Origin: CAIQPS01 sp963721365
Lineage (GTDB): Bacteria > Actinomycetota > Thermoleophilia > RBG-16-64-13
NCBI GenBank assembly: GCA_963721365.1
Contig: CAVRJE010000011.1
Location: 1 to 64,000 of the forward strand
DNA: 64,000 nucleotides
Direction: 5' to 3'
Shown piece after piece: positions 9,668 to 18,063 of the stretch. The first letter of the stretch is position 1, and each line of letters opens with the position of its first letter. The position numbers and the translations under genes are program-made. The notes beneath the pieces are model-generated. The model ran no database searches. It was not told the DNA's origin and was given only the letters and a program-made list of their open reading frames with translations.

Positions 9668-12325
9668 TTACCTCCCCTCCTTGACCCAGCCGTTGAAGCG
9701 AAGGCCGGAGGCGGGATCGTACTCGCGCGCGAAGGCCTCGGGATACTCCCTCTTCCACTGTTCCATCTGTCCCATGTGACCTTCTCTACTTCGGCCAGAT
9801 AGCCGCTCGTGGCCTGGCCGGCGGCATGTTTGGACGTCAGTCCTTCGGGCGCGATCACGTTGATGGCGCCACCCCGATCAGAGGCTGAAGCGGGATGATG
9901 AAGTCGGCGCGGGCTCCGTGGTCGATGGAGAGCACGCCGGGCATGATGCGTTCCCACACCAGGGCGCCGCAGAGCACGCCGCCGCGCTCGTTGTAGACCT
10001 TGACGATGTCGCCGTCCTTGATGCCTCTCGCCTCGGCCTCGCTCGGGTGCATCCAGCAGGGCTCGTACATGTAGCCGTCAAAGCCCTTCACCTTGCAGGT
10101 GAGCGCTTCCCGGGTCCAGGGGATGTCGTCGCACTGCGCGTGGGTCCTCCACCGGCCGTGGTTGGACATGACCAGGAGCGGGTAGGCGAGGGCCCTCTTG
10201 CTGTGGATCCGCTCGTCGTGGGTGATGCCCTTCTCGATCCACTTGGGGATGGCGAGGACGTTCCTCGTCGGTGGGGAAGGCTTTCTCCAGGCTCTCGGAC
10301 CAGAACTCCAGCTTGCCGGTGGGAGTGGGGATGGGGTTGGCTACCGGGTCCTTCCAGAAGTCGTAGAGACCGGCGGGCCACTTCTCCCAGTCGGGAGCCA
10401 CCGGGAGCACGCAGTACTGCTTCTCCTTGAACTCCTCCCAGGGGATGATCGTGTCGAACTTCATGCCCTCGTAGGTGCCCCTGATGAGCTCTTCCTCGGA
10501 GAAGCCGTCGGTGACCTCGTCGAGCATGCCGAGCTTCTCGGCCACCGCGCAGATCGCTTCGTAGTCGCTCTTCGATTCACCGACATGGGCGATCGCCTGG
10601 TTCATCAGGACGACGCTCTGGAAGCTGTCGCCCTCACGGATGCACGGAGAGATGTCGTCGACCTCGAGGGTGGTGGTGGTCGGCAGGATGATGTCGGCGG
10701 AGAGCGTGTCGTTCTCCAGCCACGGGTGCTGAGCGACGACGCACTCGATCTTGGGATTCCGCACGGCGTCCATGACGTCGTTGCCGCAGTTCCAGCAGGT
10801 GACCCGGCAGGGAGTGTCGGTCCACATCATGTGGATCTCGGTGCCGCCGTCTTCCTTAGCGATGGGGTACACATACTTCTTGTACTGGTCGGAGGTCGGC
10901 TCCTCGTGACCGCCGGTGCCCCAGAACTCGACCTTGCCGTTCTTGATGGCCTGCTTCGATCAGCGTCTTGGGGATCATCTGCTTGCCCCAGGCGGTGGGC
11001 GTGCCGCGGTGCGGCTTGAGCAGGCGCTCGCCGTAGGGCTGAGCTCATGAGGTTTCCGAAGGGGCCCATGTGGTCGGCGCCGCCGGTGATGATGTTCTTG
11101 GGCATGCCCGTGTAGGCGATCTGCGCCTGATGGACACCCGGTTTGCCGAGTCCCTGCATGCCCAGAAGGACGCACTCCAGCCGGGCCGGCTCGTGCGAGT
11201 ACGGGCCGCGGGCCATGCCGCCGCCGAAGTAGTGGCCGATGGTGACGATCTTCTTGGCCCAGTCACGAGCCAGAGCTTTGATGGTCCAGACCGGGACGCC
11301 GCACTTGGGCGACGCCCACGTGGGAGTCTTGGGAACGCCGTCCTCTTCGCCGAGCACGTAGGCCTTCATCTTGTCGAAGCCGACCGTGTGGGTCTCGACG
11401 TATTCCTTGTCGTACGTGCCTTCGGTGATCCACACGTACATGATGGCCAACTGCAGGGCCGCGTCGGTGTTCGGCAGCACCGGGATCCACTTGTCGGCGT
11501 GGATGGCGGCCGCGTAGTTGAGGTCGGGGTTGATGTAGACCTGCTTGATGCCGATCTCGTTCCAGAAGTACAGCAGGCGGCTGGCGAACTGGCCCGCGGA
11601 AGCCCCAGGTGGTGGTCTCCGGGTCGCCGCCCCACACGACGACCATGTCGCTGTTCTCGGTGATGTCTTTGACGATGTTGTCGGCGGGCGCCATCATCCC
11701 GATGTAGCCCTTGCCCCACACGTGCTTGGAGCCCCAGTACCAGCCTTCCCAGCTGTCGGGGTTCCGGACCTGCTGCGTGAAGCCGCCCATCTTGTCGAAG
11801 AGCAGGGTGGAGCAGCCGTGGGGGGCGTGCACCATCTTGCATTCGCCGTGGCCGTCGCCCTGCACGAGGATGGCCAGCGGCCCGTACTCTCTCGTGGATC
11901 CGCTTGATCTCGCGGCGAGGATGTCGGTCGCTTCGTCCCAGGAGATGCGCACGTACTTGCTCTTGCCCCGGTTCTGGGGGTTCCGCTCGCCGTTCGGGTC
12001 CCAGTCCACCCGCTTCAGGGGGTACTTGACCCGGTTGGGGGAGTAGGCCCGTTTCTTGTAGGCCAGGCTCCAGGGAGCCGGCACCGACTTGAAGAGCGGT
12101 TCGAGGGTCTTGCCGTTCTTCTCGATCTTCCAGGGGTTGAAGGTCTCGGGGTCGTACGCCGAGTCCCAGTGGAGCGGCCTGATGCGGATGATCTTGCCGT
12201 CCTTCACGTCCACGGCGCACGGGGAGGCGCCGAAGATGCCGCCGCTCAGCCCCAGCGCCTTGTGGACCGTCTTGTCTGCTCCGGTCGCCTTCGCCGTGGG
12301 CGGCGTGTATTTTGTCTGCTGCCAT
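9668..12325 (-). CDS. Molybdopterin oxidoreductase alpha subunit, transhydroxylase/catechol dehydroxylase type, copy 2 (many indels)
   Basis: A paralogue of the alpha subunit at 6033-8671, collinear throughout: ALGLSGGIFGASPCAVDVKDG, SWDEATDILA, GKPGVHQAQIA, CRVTCWNCGND, KDGDIVKVYNERG and DRGGAINVIAPEG. It lacks an N-terminal Fe-S motif, like copy 1. About eight frame changes are needed (near 12300, 11910, 11600, 11040, 10950, 10255, 9885 and 9775), against two in copy 1, so it is either a decaying gene or badly sequenced. The ATG at 12325 (MAADKI) is preferred because GGAGG lies 8 bases upstream; a longer upstream frame has an arginine-rich non-homologous start. The beta copy 2 start follows 2 bp after its stop. 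Substrate difference from copy 1 cannot be judged. Confidence 0.7.
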
Positions 12326-12446
12326 TCGGTTCGCCTCCTCCGTCTCATGGACAAGCTTCTACTATACGCCGGGCAACTTGGCGGCTGAGATGCCTCTTAG
12401 CATAGTAATGCAGGCAAAAGCGGCAGGAGTCATTCGCGCCGAGATT

Positions 12447-13679
12447 TCATGATTGGCGGGAAGTATGACCGGGACGCATGGCTGGCCGCGAGTCGCGGAG
12501 CAGGAGCGCCGCGACCGCCGCGAGGACGAAGACGAAGGCGGACAGGAGGTAGGAGGGCGCCAGGGACGAGAAGTTGTCCTCCAGGGCTCCTCCCACGTAT
12601 GGGCCGATGATCTGGCCCACGCCCACGAACACGGTGATGAATCCCAGCGAGGCGGCGGCCAGACGGGCGCCAAAGCGGTCGCCACATGCCGCCCCAAAGA
12701 GTCCTGGGACTCCCATGCCCGACAGTCCAAAGACGACCGATGCGGCGGCCAGAGCCGCCAGGTTGTGCAGGAGCGCGAAAGATAGAGCCGCCGCGGCCTC
12801 GAGCAAGAACACGATGGTCAGGGTCCGGCCGCGTCCTATGCTGTCCGATACACGCCCAGAGGTGACGCCGGCGGCCACCCCGACCGCACCCACTACAAGG
12901 AAGAGATTGCCGGCCGTCTCGCTGCTGTATCCGAGGTCGGCGGTCAGCCGCTTCTGGAAGAAGGTGAAGAACAGCAGGAAGGCAAAGCCGTATAGGAAGT
13001 AGATGGCTCCAAGAAGCCAGGCCCGTCGCGATTGCGCGATGTCCCGAAGGTCGGAGAACCTCAACTTCGCCACCGCCGTGCCGCGCTGGGCGTGCGGACG
13101 GTCTCGCTGGATGACGAGTACCGCGAGGGCTATCAGCAGAGTTATCGCTCCGAACAGGTACCAGGCGAGGCGCCACCCCTCGGTCCCCCCGGCCGCTATC
13201 AGCCGCGGGACGACAGGGCCGACAAGAACGAGTGCCAGCGAGCTGCCTGTCGGCACTATGCCAGACGCCATCCCCAACCTGCGCGGCTCGAACCACGCGG
13301 CCATCAAAGCGATGGAAGGTCCCATGGCCATGGCAGTACCGGCACCGGTGAGAAAGCGGGCGACGGAGGCGGCCGCGAGACCGTTGGTGAAACCCGTACC
13401 GAACATGGCGAATGCGGTGAGGAACAGCCCTATCGACACGATGATGCGGGCGCCGAAGCGGGATGCGAGGATCCCCCCTACCAGGGCCATGATCGTGTAG
13501 CCGACCGAGTTCCAGGAGGCGAGAGACCCGGCCTCGGCGCCCGAAAGCCCCAGTGCCTTCTGCATGGACGGAAGTATGGCGCTGTAGCCGAACCGTCCGA
13601 AACCGATCACGGCGAACACCGACAGGAAGGCCATGGTGACTACGACCCACCGGTAGCGGGGGTCGCGGGTCAGCCGCAT
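12447..13679 (-). CDS. MFS transporter, 12 TM segments
   Basis: An intact 410-residue major facilitator. The N-terminal half has YRWVVVTMAFLSVFAVIGFGRF, then GPSIALMAAWFEPRRLGMASG, and the GRFGYSAILPSMQ segment of the YbfB/oxalate-formate antiporter-like branch. The central loop holds HAQRGTAVAKLRFSDLRD, and the second half has VSDSIGRGRTLTI, the usual loop 8-9 motif. Twelve hydrophobic segments can be counted. It lies 121 bp upstream of alpha copy 2 on the same strand, so uptake of the aromatic substrate or export of its product is a reasonable guess. A second, paralogous MFS gene follows upstream at 13744-15072. The transported molecule is unknown. Confidence 0.85.
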   Translation of the reverse strand: MRLTRDPRYRWVVVTMAFLSVFAVIGFGRFGYSAILPSMQKALGLSGAEAGSLASWNSVGYTIMALVGGILASRFGARIIVSIGLFLTAFAMFGTGFTNGLAAASVARFLTGAGTAMAMGPSIALMAAWFEPRRLGMASGIVPTGSSLALVLVGPVVPRLIAAGGTEGWRLAWYLFGAITLLIALAVLVIQRDRPHAQRGTAVAKLRFSDLRDIAQSRRAWLLGAIYFLYGFAFLLFFTFFQKRLTADLGYSSETAGNLFLVVGAVGVAAGVTSGRVSDSIGRGRTLTIVFLLEAAAALSFALLHNLAALAAASVVFGLSGMGVPGLFGAACGDRFGARLAAASLGFITVFVGVGQIIGPYVGGALEDNFSSLAPSYLLSAFVFVLAAVAALLLRDSRPAMRPGHTSRQS

Positions 13680-13743
13680 CGAGCCACCCTGTTTCGGCGC
13701 CGGCGCACAGCGCCGAAACGCCGCGCTCTGGCCGCCCCGGGCG

Positions 13744-15072
13744 TCAGCGAACGCCTCGCCGCGTTGGCAGTCCGGGCAGAACGACCGCTGGGGCCTGGCC
13801 GGACTTCGAGCCTCGGGGCAGCAACAACGCGGCGCCGGAGGCGGCCACGAACACCACGCCGGAGAAGACGTACGAGGTCGCCAGCGACGAGAACGCGTCG
13901 TTCATGGCCCCGCCGATCAGCGGGCCGATGGCCTGCCCCGCGCCTACCAGGATCGTGATGAGCCCCAATGAGGCGGAAGCGAGCTTGGGCCCGAAATGGT
14001 CGGCGCAGGCGACGCCCATGAGGCCCGGGAACGCGAGCCCCGTCGACCCGAAGAGGATCGCCGAGAGAGCCAGACCGGGCAGGCCGAGCCCGGTCCCGAA
14101 CAGGAGGCCGCCGATGCCTGCCAGGAACAGGGTGAGGGCGAGAGTGCGCTCGCGGCCGAAACGGTCCGATACCGATCCCCAGACCATCCCCCCCGCCAGA
14201 CCGGCGATCCCCACGAGCATGAAGAGATAGCCGGCGGTCTGGCTGCTGTATCCCAGGTCCGTCGTCAGGCGCTTCTGAAAGAAGGTGAAGTAGAGGAGGA
14301 AGGCGATACCGTACAGCAGGTAGACGACGCCCAGATGCCAGGCGTATCCGGAGCGGATGACGCCACCCACGTGAAAGGAGGGCGGGCTGAGCCGGGCCCG
14401 GATGGCCGGTGGCGCCCACTTGTCGATGATTATCTCGTCGCTCTCGGTGACTGGGCTTCGCCGGCCGGTCGCGCTGGATGATCGCGCTGAGGAGAGCAAG
14501 GAAGATCGTGGCTCCGGCGAAGAAGAACCAGGCGAGCCGCCATCCGTCGGCTCCGCCGGCGCGCAGGAGGGGCGGCACCGCCAGGCCGACGACGACAAGG
14601 GTGAGGGACGAGCCGGTCGGCACGACGGCCGAGGCAAGACCCAGACGGCGGATCTCGAACCAGGCGGCCATGAGGCTGATGGAGGGGACCAGCACCAGCC
14701 CGTTTCCCATGCCGGTCAGCAGGCGCGCGGCGGACGCTCCCGCCAGCGTATGCGACAGGCCGGTGAAAAGCATCCCCGCCGCCGTCACCACGATGCCGAT
14801 CGTGATGACCTTCCGCGGTCCCCACCGCGAGGCGAGCACGCCACCGACGGCCGACATGACCGTGTAGCCGACCAGGTTCCACGAGGCGAGCGACCCTGCC
14901 GCGGCGCTGCTGATGTCCAGGCCCTTCTGCATGGAGGGCAGGACCGCGCTGTAGCCGAAGCGGCCGAATCCCAGGGCCCCGAACACGCCCATGAAGGCCA
15001 TGCCGAGCACCACCCAGCGATACGCAGGGCGCTGCGACCGGGACGGCTCTTGGGCGCGGCGCGTCGCAGCAT
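13744..15072 (-). CDS. MFS transporter, paralogue of the preceding one (frameshifted)
   Basis: The order and spacing of motifs match the neighbouring transporter: YRWVVLGMAFMGVFGALGFG, LPSMQKGLDISSAAAGSLAS, GPRKVITIGI, SISLMAAWFEIRRLGLAS, and in the second half FFQKRLTTDLGYSSQTAGYL and VSDRFGRERTLAL. The first half and second half lie in different frames, with the change near 14450. A second indel near 15040 separates the likely ATG at 15072 (MLRRAAPKS) from the YRWVV segment. The ATG directly follows the SDR stop (3-bp gap), so SDR and transporter form one minus-strand operon with the TetR gene. It is likely under control of the palindrome at 16518-16535. Confidence 0.75.
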
Positions 15073-15075
15073 CTC

Positions 15076-15841
15076 TCAGATGTTCATGCCGCCGTCTGCC
15101 ATGAAGACGCTCCCGGTGGAGAAGCTGCTCTGGTCGGAGGCCAGGAACAGCACCATCCGGGCCACCTCCTGCGCCCGGCCGTGCCGGCCGAGCGGGATGA
15201 TGCCGTTGAGGAACTCCGTCCCGTCCTGGCCGACGATCTCGGTGAGCCGCTCCTCTATCTGGGTCTGGAACTCGTTCTCGATGGGACCGGGGGCGAACAC
15301 GTTCACCCTGATGTTGCGCGGCGCCGCTTCTTTGGCGACCACGCGGGCCAGGCCGATGAGCGCGTGCTTGGAGGTCGCGTAGGCGCAGACGCCCGGGTCG
15401 GCGCGGGTGCCCATGATGCTCGAGGTGATGATGATGCTGCCGCCGTCGTTCATGAGGGGCAGCCCGTACTTGCAGGCGAGGAACGAGCCCCGGATGTTCG
15501 TGGCGATGACGGCGTCGAAGACGTCTTCGGGGTACTCGGTGACCGGCTTGATGACGCCGGCGATGCCGGCGTGGCTGAAGATGACGTCGATGTTGCCCCA
15601 GTTGGCGACCGCCCGGTCCAGGTACTTGCGGGTCTCCGCGGCGTCGGCGACGTCGGCCGAGATGCTGTCGAGCACGTCCGCGCCGGCGTTCAGCGACGCC
15701 GCCGCCCAGGCCAGCTTGTCCGGGCGTCCGGCCCACCAGCAGTACCCGCGCTCCTTCTTCCAGCAGCGCCTGCGCGGCCGCCAGGCCGATGCTGCCTCCG
15801 CCGCCGGTGACCACACACACCTTCCCCTCCATGATGCCCAT
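15076..15841 (-). CDS. Short-chain dehydrogenase/reductase (one indel)
   Basis: A classical SDR of about 254 residues. It has the cofactor motif VTGGGGSIGLAAA near the N-terminus, DVADAAETRKYLDRAVANWG, the NHAG-equivalent FSHAGIAG, the catalytic serine in IIITSSIMG, the YxxxK pair in YATSKHALIG, and the ending SVFMADGGMNI. An extra G near 15722 (within the GRTPDKL stretch) shifts the first 40 residues out of frame. The ATG at 15841 has GGGGG 5 bases upstream. SDRs oxidise or reduce alcohols, ketones or ring carbonyls with NAD(P). Position between a TetR regulator and an MFS transporter suggests a catabolic or detoxifying step on the compound sensed by TetR. Confidence 0.8.
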
Positions 15842-15849
15842 GCGTCCCC

Positions 15850-16473
15850 CTGATCCGTTTCATACACGTTCGCCGGCGCCCGTCGGGCCGGCGCCGCGAT
15901 GTCGGCCAGTATCCGATCCAGCATCCGCGCAGACACGCCGTCGGTCACGAACTCCTCCATGCCCTCGAGGGCCGCGAGGTTCTCGATCCAGCTGAGCCCC
16001 ATGAGGCTCCACGACACCACCTGTACGTCAATGTCGGGGCGGATGGTGCCCTGCGCCTGCCCCTCCTCGATGATGGACACGAACCGCTGGAGAGCGGCTC
16101 TCTGCCTCTGCGCCAATTGCCCGCTCAGGTGCGAGCGCGGCCCGGCCGCCGCGAACTCGAAGAGGGGAGCGATCACGCCCTCGTAGTCGGTGGCTATCGT
16201 CGAGGAATGTCTCGTGCCCAGCTCGCGCAGCCGCTCCAGGGCGTTGGGGTTCTTTGAGGAATCGAGCCAGGAGACGACGCGCACGAGCAGCAGGTCCATG
16301 GCGGCTTCGAGAATCTCCGACCGGTTGGAGAAGTGCTTGTAGAGTGCCGGCCCGGAGATGCCGACAGCATCGGCTATGCGCGCCGTGGTCGCTCCCTGCA
16401 CCCCATATTCGCCGACGATCTTGAGCGCCGCGGCGGCGATCTCGGATCGTCTTTCTTCCCGGGTCTTTCGCAT
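15850..16473 (-). CDS. TetR-family transcriptional regulator
   Basis: About 205 residues. The N-terminal HTH reads REERRSEIAAAALKIVGEYG, then TTARIADAVGISGPALYKHF, which is the standard TetR DNA-binding helix pair. The C-terminal ligand domain contains LLLVRVVSWLDSSKNPNALE and QRAALQRFVSIIEEGQAQGT, closely resembling the regulator at 60860-61528. The frame has no stop before it enters the SDR gene, ending about NVYETDQG, so either the last codons are shifted by an indel (a TGA lies in the next frame at the natural end) or the two proteins are fused. It is divergent from the racemase operon and an 18-bp palindrome lies 45 bp upstream of its start, which suggests autoregulation. Confidence 0.85.
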
Positions 16474-16491
16474 GCGGCCATGATACAGCCC

Positions 16492-16521
16492 TTGACTTGG
16501 GGGGGCCGCCAGGACTAAGTT
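16492..16521 (+). promoter_or_regulatory. Candidate sigma-70 promoter for the racemase-hyuAB operon
   Basis: TTGACT (16492-16497) and TAAGTT (16516-16521) are separated by 18 bases, 41 bp upstream of the GTG start of the racemase. The -10 box overlaps the palindrome 16518-16535, so binding there would block initiation. This rests on visual matching only. Confidence 0.4.
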
Positions 16522-16535
16522 AATAAATATTAACT
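16518..16535. promoter_or_regulatory. 18-bp palindromic operator, probable TetR site
   Basis: AGTTAAT-AAAT-ATTAACT is a perfect inverted repeat with 7-bp arms. It sits in the 88-bp gap between the divergent TetR gene (start 16473) and racemase gene (start 16562) and overlaps a candidate -10 box. It is AT-rich in an otherwise GC-rich region. Size, position and symmetry fit a TetR-dimer operator controlling both directions. Confidence 0.65.
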
Positions 16536-16561
16536 ACACCATACCAAGTCTGGAGCAAGGC

Positions 16562-17422
16562 GTGGCCAAGACCCGGATACTCGTCGCGAACGTGGCGGCC
16601 GCCGAGGAAGACAGTGAAACCGGCCACATCTTCAAGACTGTGGCGGTCGATATGTGGAAGCGCAGCTTCGGCCCCGCCATGCAGCCCGACACCGAGCTCA
16701 CATTCCGCTTCCCCCGGCGCGGCCTGAGCAACCTCGAAGCCCAGCCCTACGCCTACATGCATGCCCTCGCCGACAGCGAGATCCTCTACATGATCATGCA
16801 GGCGGAGCGGGAAGGTTTCGACGGCGCCATCATCGCCTGTTACCACGACCCCACCCTGTGGGCGGCGCGGCAGGCGGTGGACATCCCGGTGGCCGGTTTC
16901 GGCGAGTCCTCGATGCTTCTGGCCATGACCATGGGGCGCAAGTTCGGCCTCTTCTGCCCATCGCCGCTGGGCGTGCCCGACTTCGAAGAACGGGTGGCGC
17001 TGTATGGGTTGAAGGACCGGTGCGTGGGCGTGGTCCCGGGCTACCTGCCTGCCGCGGAGCAGGAAGCGGCCATGATCGACGCGCACGCCGCTATCGAGGA
17101 GTTCACCGCCGTCGCCCGGGAGCTGATCGCCCGCGGGGCCGAGGTAATCATCCCCGGCTGCGGTCTTATCGCCCCGTGCGTGCGCTTCGCCCCCGGCTGC
17201 CGGGCGGACTACCCGAACGGCGTCTTTGAGGTGGACGGCGTGCCGATCATGGACCTCTACGGGGCCACGGTGAAGATGGCGGAGACCCTGATAGCCCTCA
17301 AGCGGGCCGGTTCGCCCTGGATAAGCCGCAAGGGGATCTACGCGCGGCCTTCGGCCGAAGCCCTGGAAGGCGGCCGGTCGGTGCTCGAGTACACAGGCCC
17401 GGGATTCTGGGATTGCCAGTAG
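16562..17422 (+). CDS. Aspartate/glutamate/hydantoin racemase superfamily protein
   Basis: An intact 286-residue protein beginning at GTG with GGAG upstream. The two catalytic cysteines of the superfamily are visible at Cys93 (GAIIACYHDP) and Cys200 (EVIIPGCGLIAP), each at the end of a predicted strand. The GFGESSM and KFGLFCPS segments match the hydantoin-racemase/maleate-isomerase-like group. Enzymes of this type epimerise amino acids or hydantoins by a two-base thiol mechanism, or isomerise diacids. It is the first gene of a tight plus-strand run with a nitroreductase, hydantoinase A and B and a flavoprotein, which fits supply of one stereoisomer to the hydantoinase-like enzyme. Substrate is inference. 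Confidence 0.75.
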   Translation: MAKTRILVANVAAAEEDSETGHIFKTVAVDMWKRSFGPAMQPDTELTFRFPRRGLSNLEAQPYAYMHALADSEILYMIMQAEREGFDGAIIACYHDPTLWAARQAVDIPVAGFGESSMLLAMTMGRKFGLFCPSPLGVPDFEERVALYGLKDRCVGVVPGYLPAAEQEAAMIDAHAAIEEFTAVARELIARGAEVIIPGCGLIAPCVRFAPGCRADYPNGVFEVDGVPIMDLYGATVKMAETLIALKRAGSPWISRKGIYARPSAEALEGGRSVLEYTGPGFWDCQ

Positions 17423-17436
17423 GAATGGAGACAGAG

Positions 17437-18063
17437 ATGCATACGGACGCGATCGCGGGCCGGCCCGCCGGGATCAAGCTGCCGGAACCGCGCACCACCG
17501 GGGGCATGCCGCTGATGGACGCGCTCAAGCAGCGGCATTCTACGAGGAAGTACAGCACCACTCCTATCTCGCTCCAGGAGTTGTCCGACGTGCTCTGGGC
17601 GGCCTTCGGGCTCACTCGCGAGTACGCGGGGACCGGCATCCACACGCCGGGAAGTCATTCCGCGCCCGCGGCTCATAACTGGCAGGAGGTGGACCTGTAC
17701 GTGGCGGTGAAGGATGGGCTCTACCGCTACGACCCGCTGGAACATGGGCTGGAAGGCGTGCTGGCCGGCGACATCCGCCACTTCACGGCCCACGAGGAGC
17801 AGCCCTTCGTGCTGGACGTGCCGGTGATCCTCATCTACGTGGCCGATCTCTCCCGGATGCACGACTCGGACGAGTGGGATAGAGGCATCTTCCCCTGGGC
17901 AGACTCGGCCGTGATGGCGGAGAACGTCTACCTCTACTGCTCGTCGGCCGGCCTGGCCACCGTAGTCCGCGCCAAGTTCGAACGGCCGCCGCTCGCGGCC
18001 GCTATGGGCCTCAGCCCGGACCAACTCATAACCTTCACTCAACCACTGGGATACGCGGGATGA
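17437..18063 (+). CDS. SagB/ThcOx-type nitroreductase-family flavoprotein
   Basis: A 208-residue nitroreductase-fold protein. The FMN-binding start motif RHSTRKY is near residue 34, followed by LSDVLWAAFGLTR and the SAPAAHNWQEVDLYV segment characteristic of SagB/ThcOx-like members, with a later ENVYLYCSSAGLATVVR helix. The ATG at 17437 is chosen for its GGAG at 7-base spacing; two in-frame starts lie 12 and 24 bases upstream. It is stand-alone, with no RiPP precursor, cyclodehydratase or leader-binding gene nearby, so the peptide-azoline oxidase role known for SagB is unlikely. A small-molecule dehydrogenase or reductase role in this catabolic operon is more likely. It overlaps hyuA by ATGA. 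Confidence 0.75.
   Translation: MHTDAIAGRPAGIKLPEPRTTGGMPLMDALKQRHSTRKYSTTPISLQELSDVLWAAFGLTREYAGTGIHTPGSHSAPAAHNWQEVDLYVAVKDGLYRYDPLEHGLEGVLAGDIRHFTAHEEQPFVLDVPVILIYVADLSRMHDSDEWDRGIFPWADSAVMAENVYLYCSSAGLATVVRAKFERPPLAAAMGLSPDQLITFTQPLGYAG

Noticed and set aside
17437..18063. RiPP cluster with the SagB-type enzyme
   Set aside because: No precursor peptide, cyclodehydratase or RRE gene lies near; the neighbours are catabolic.
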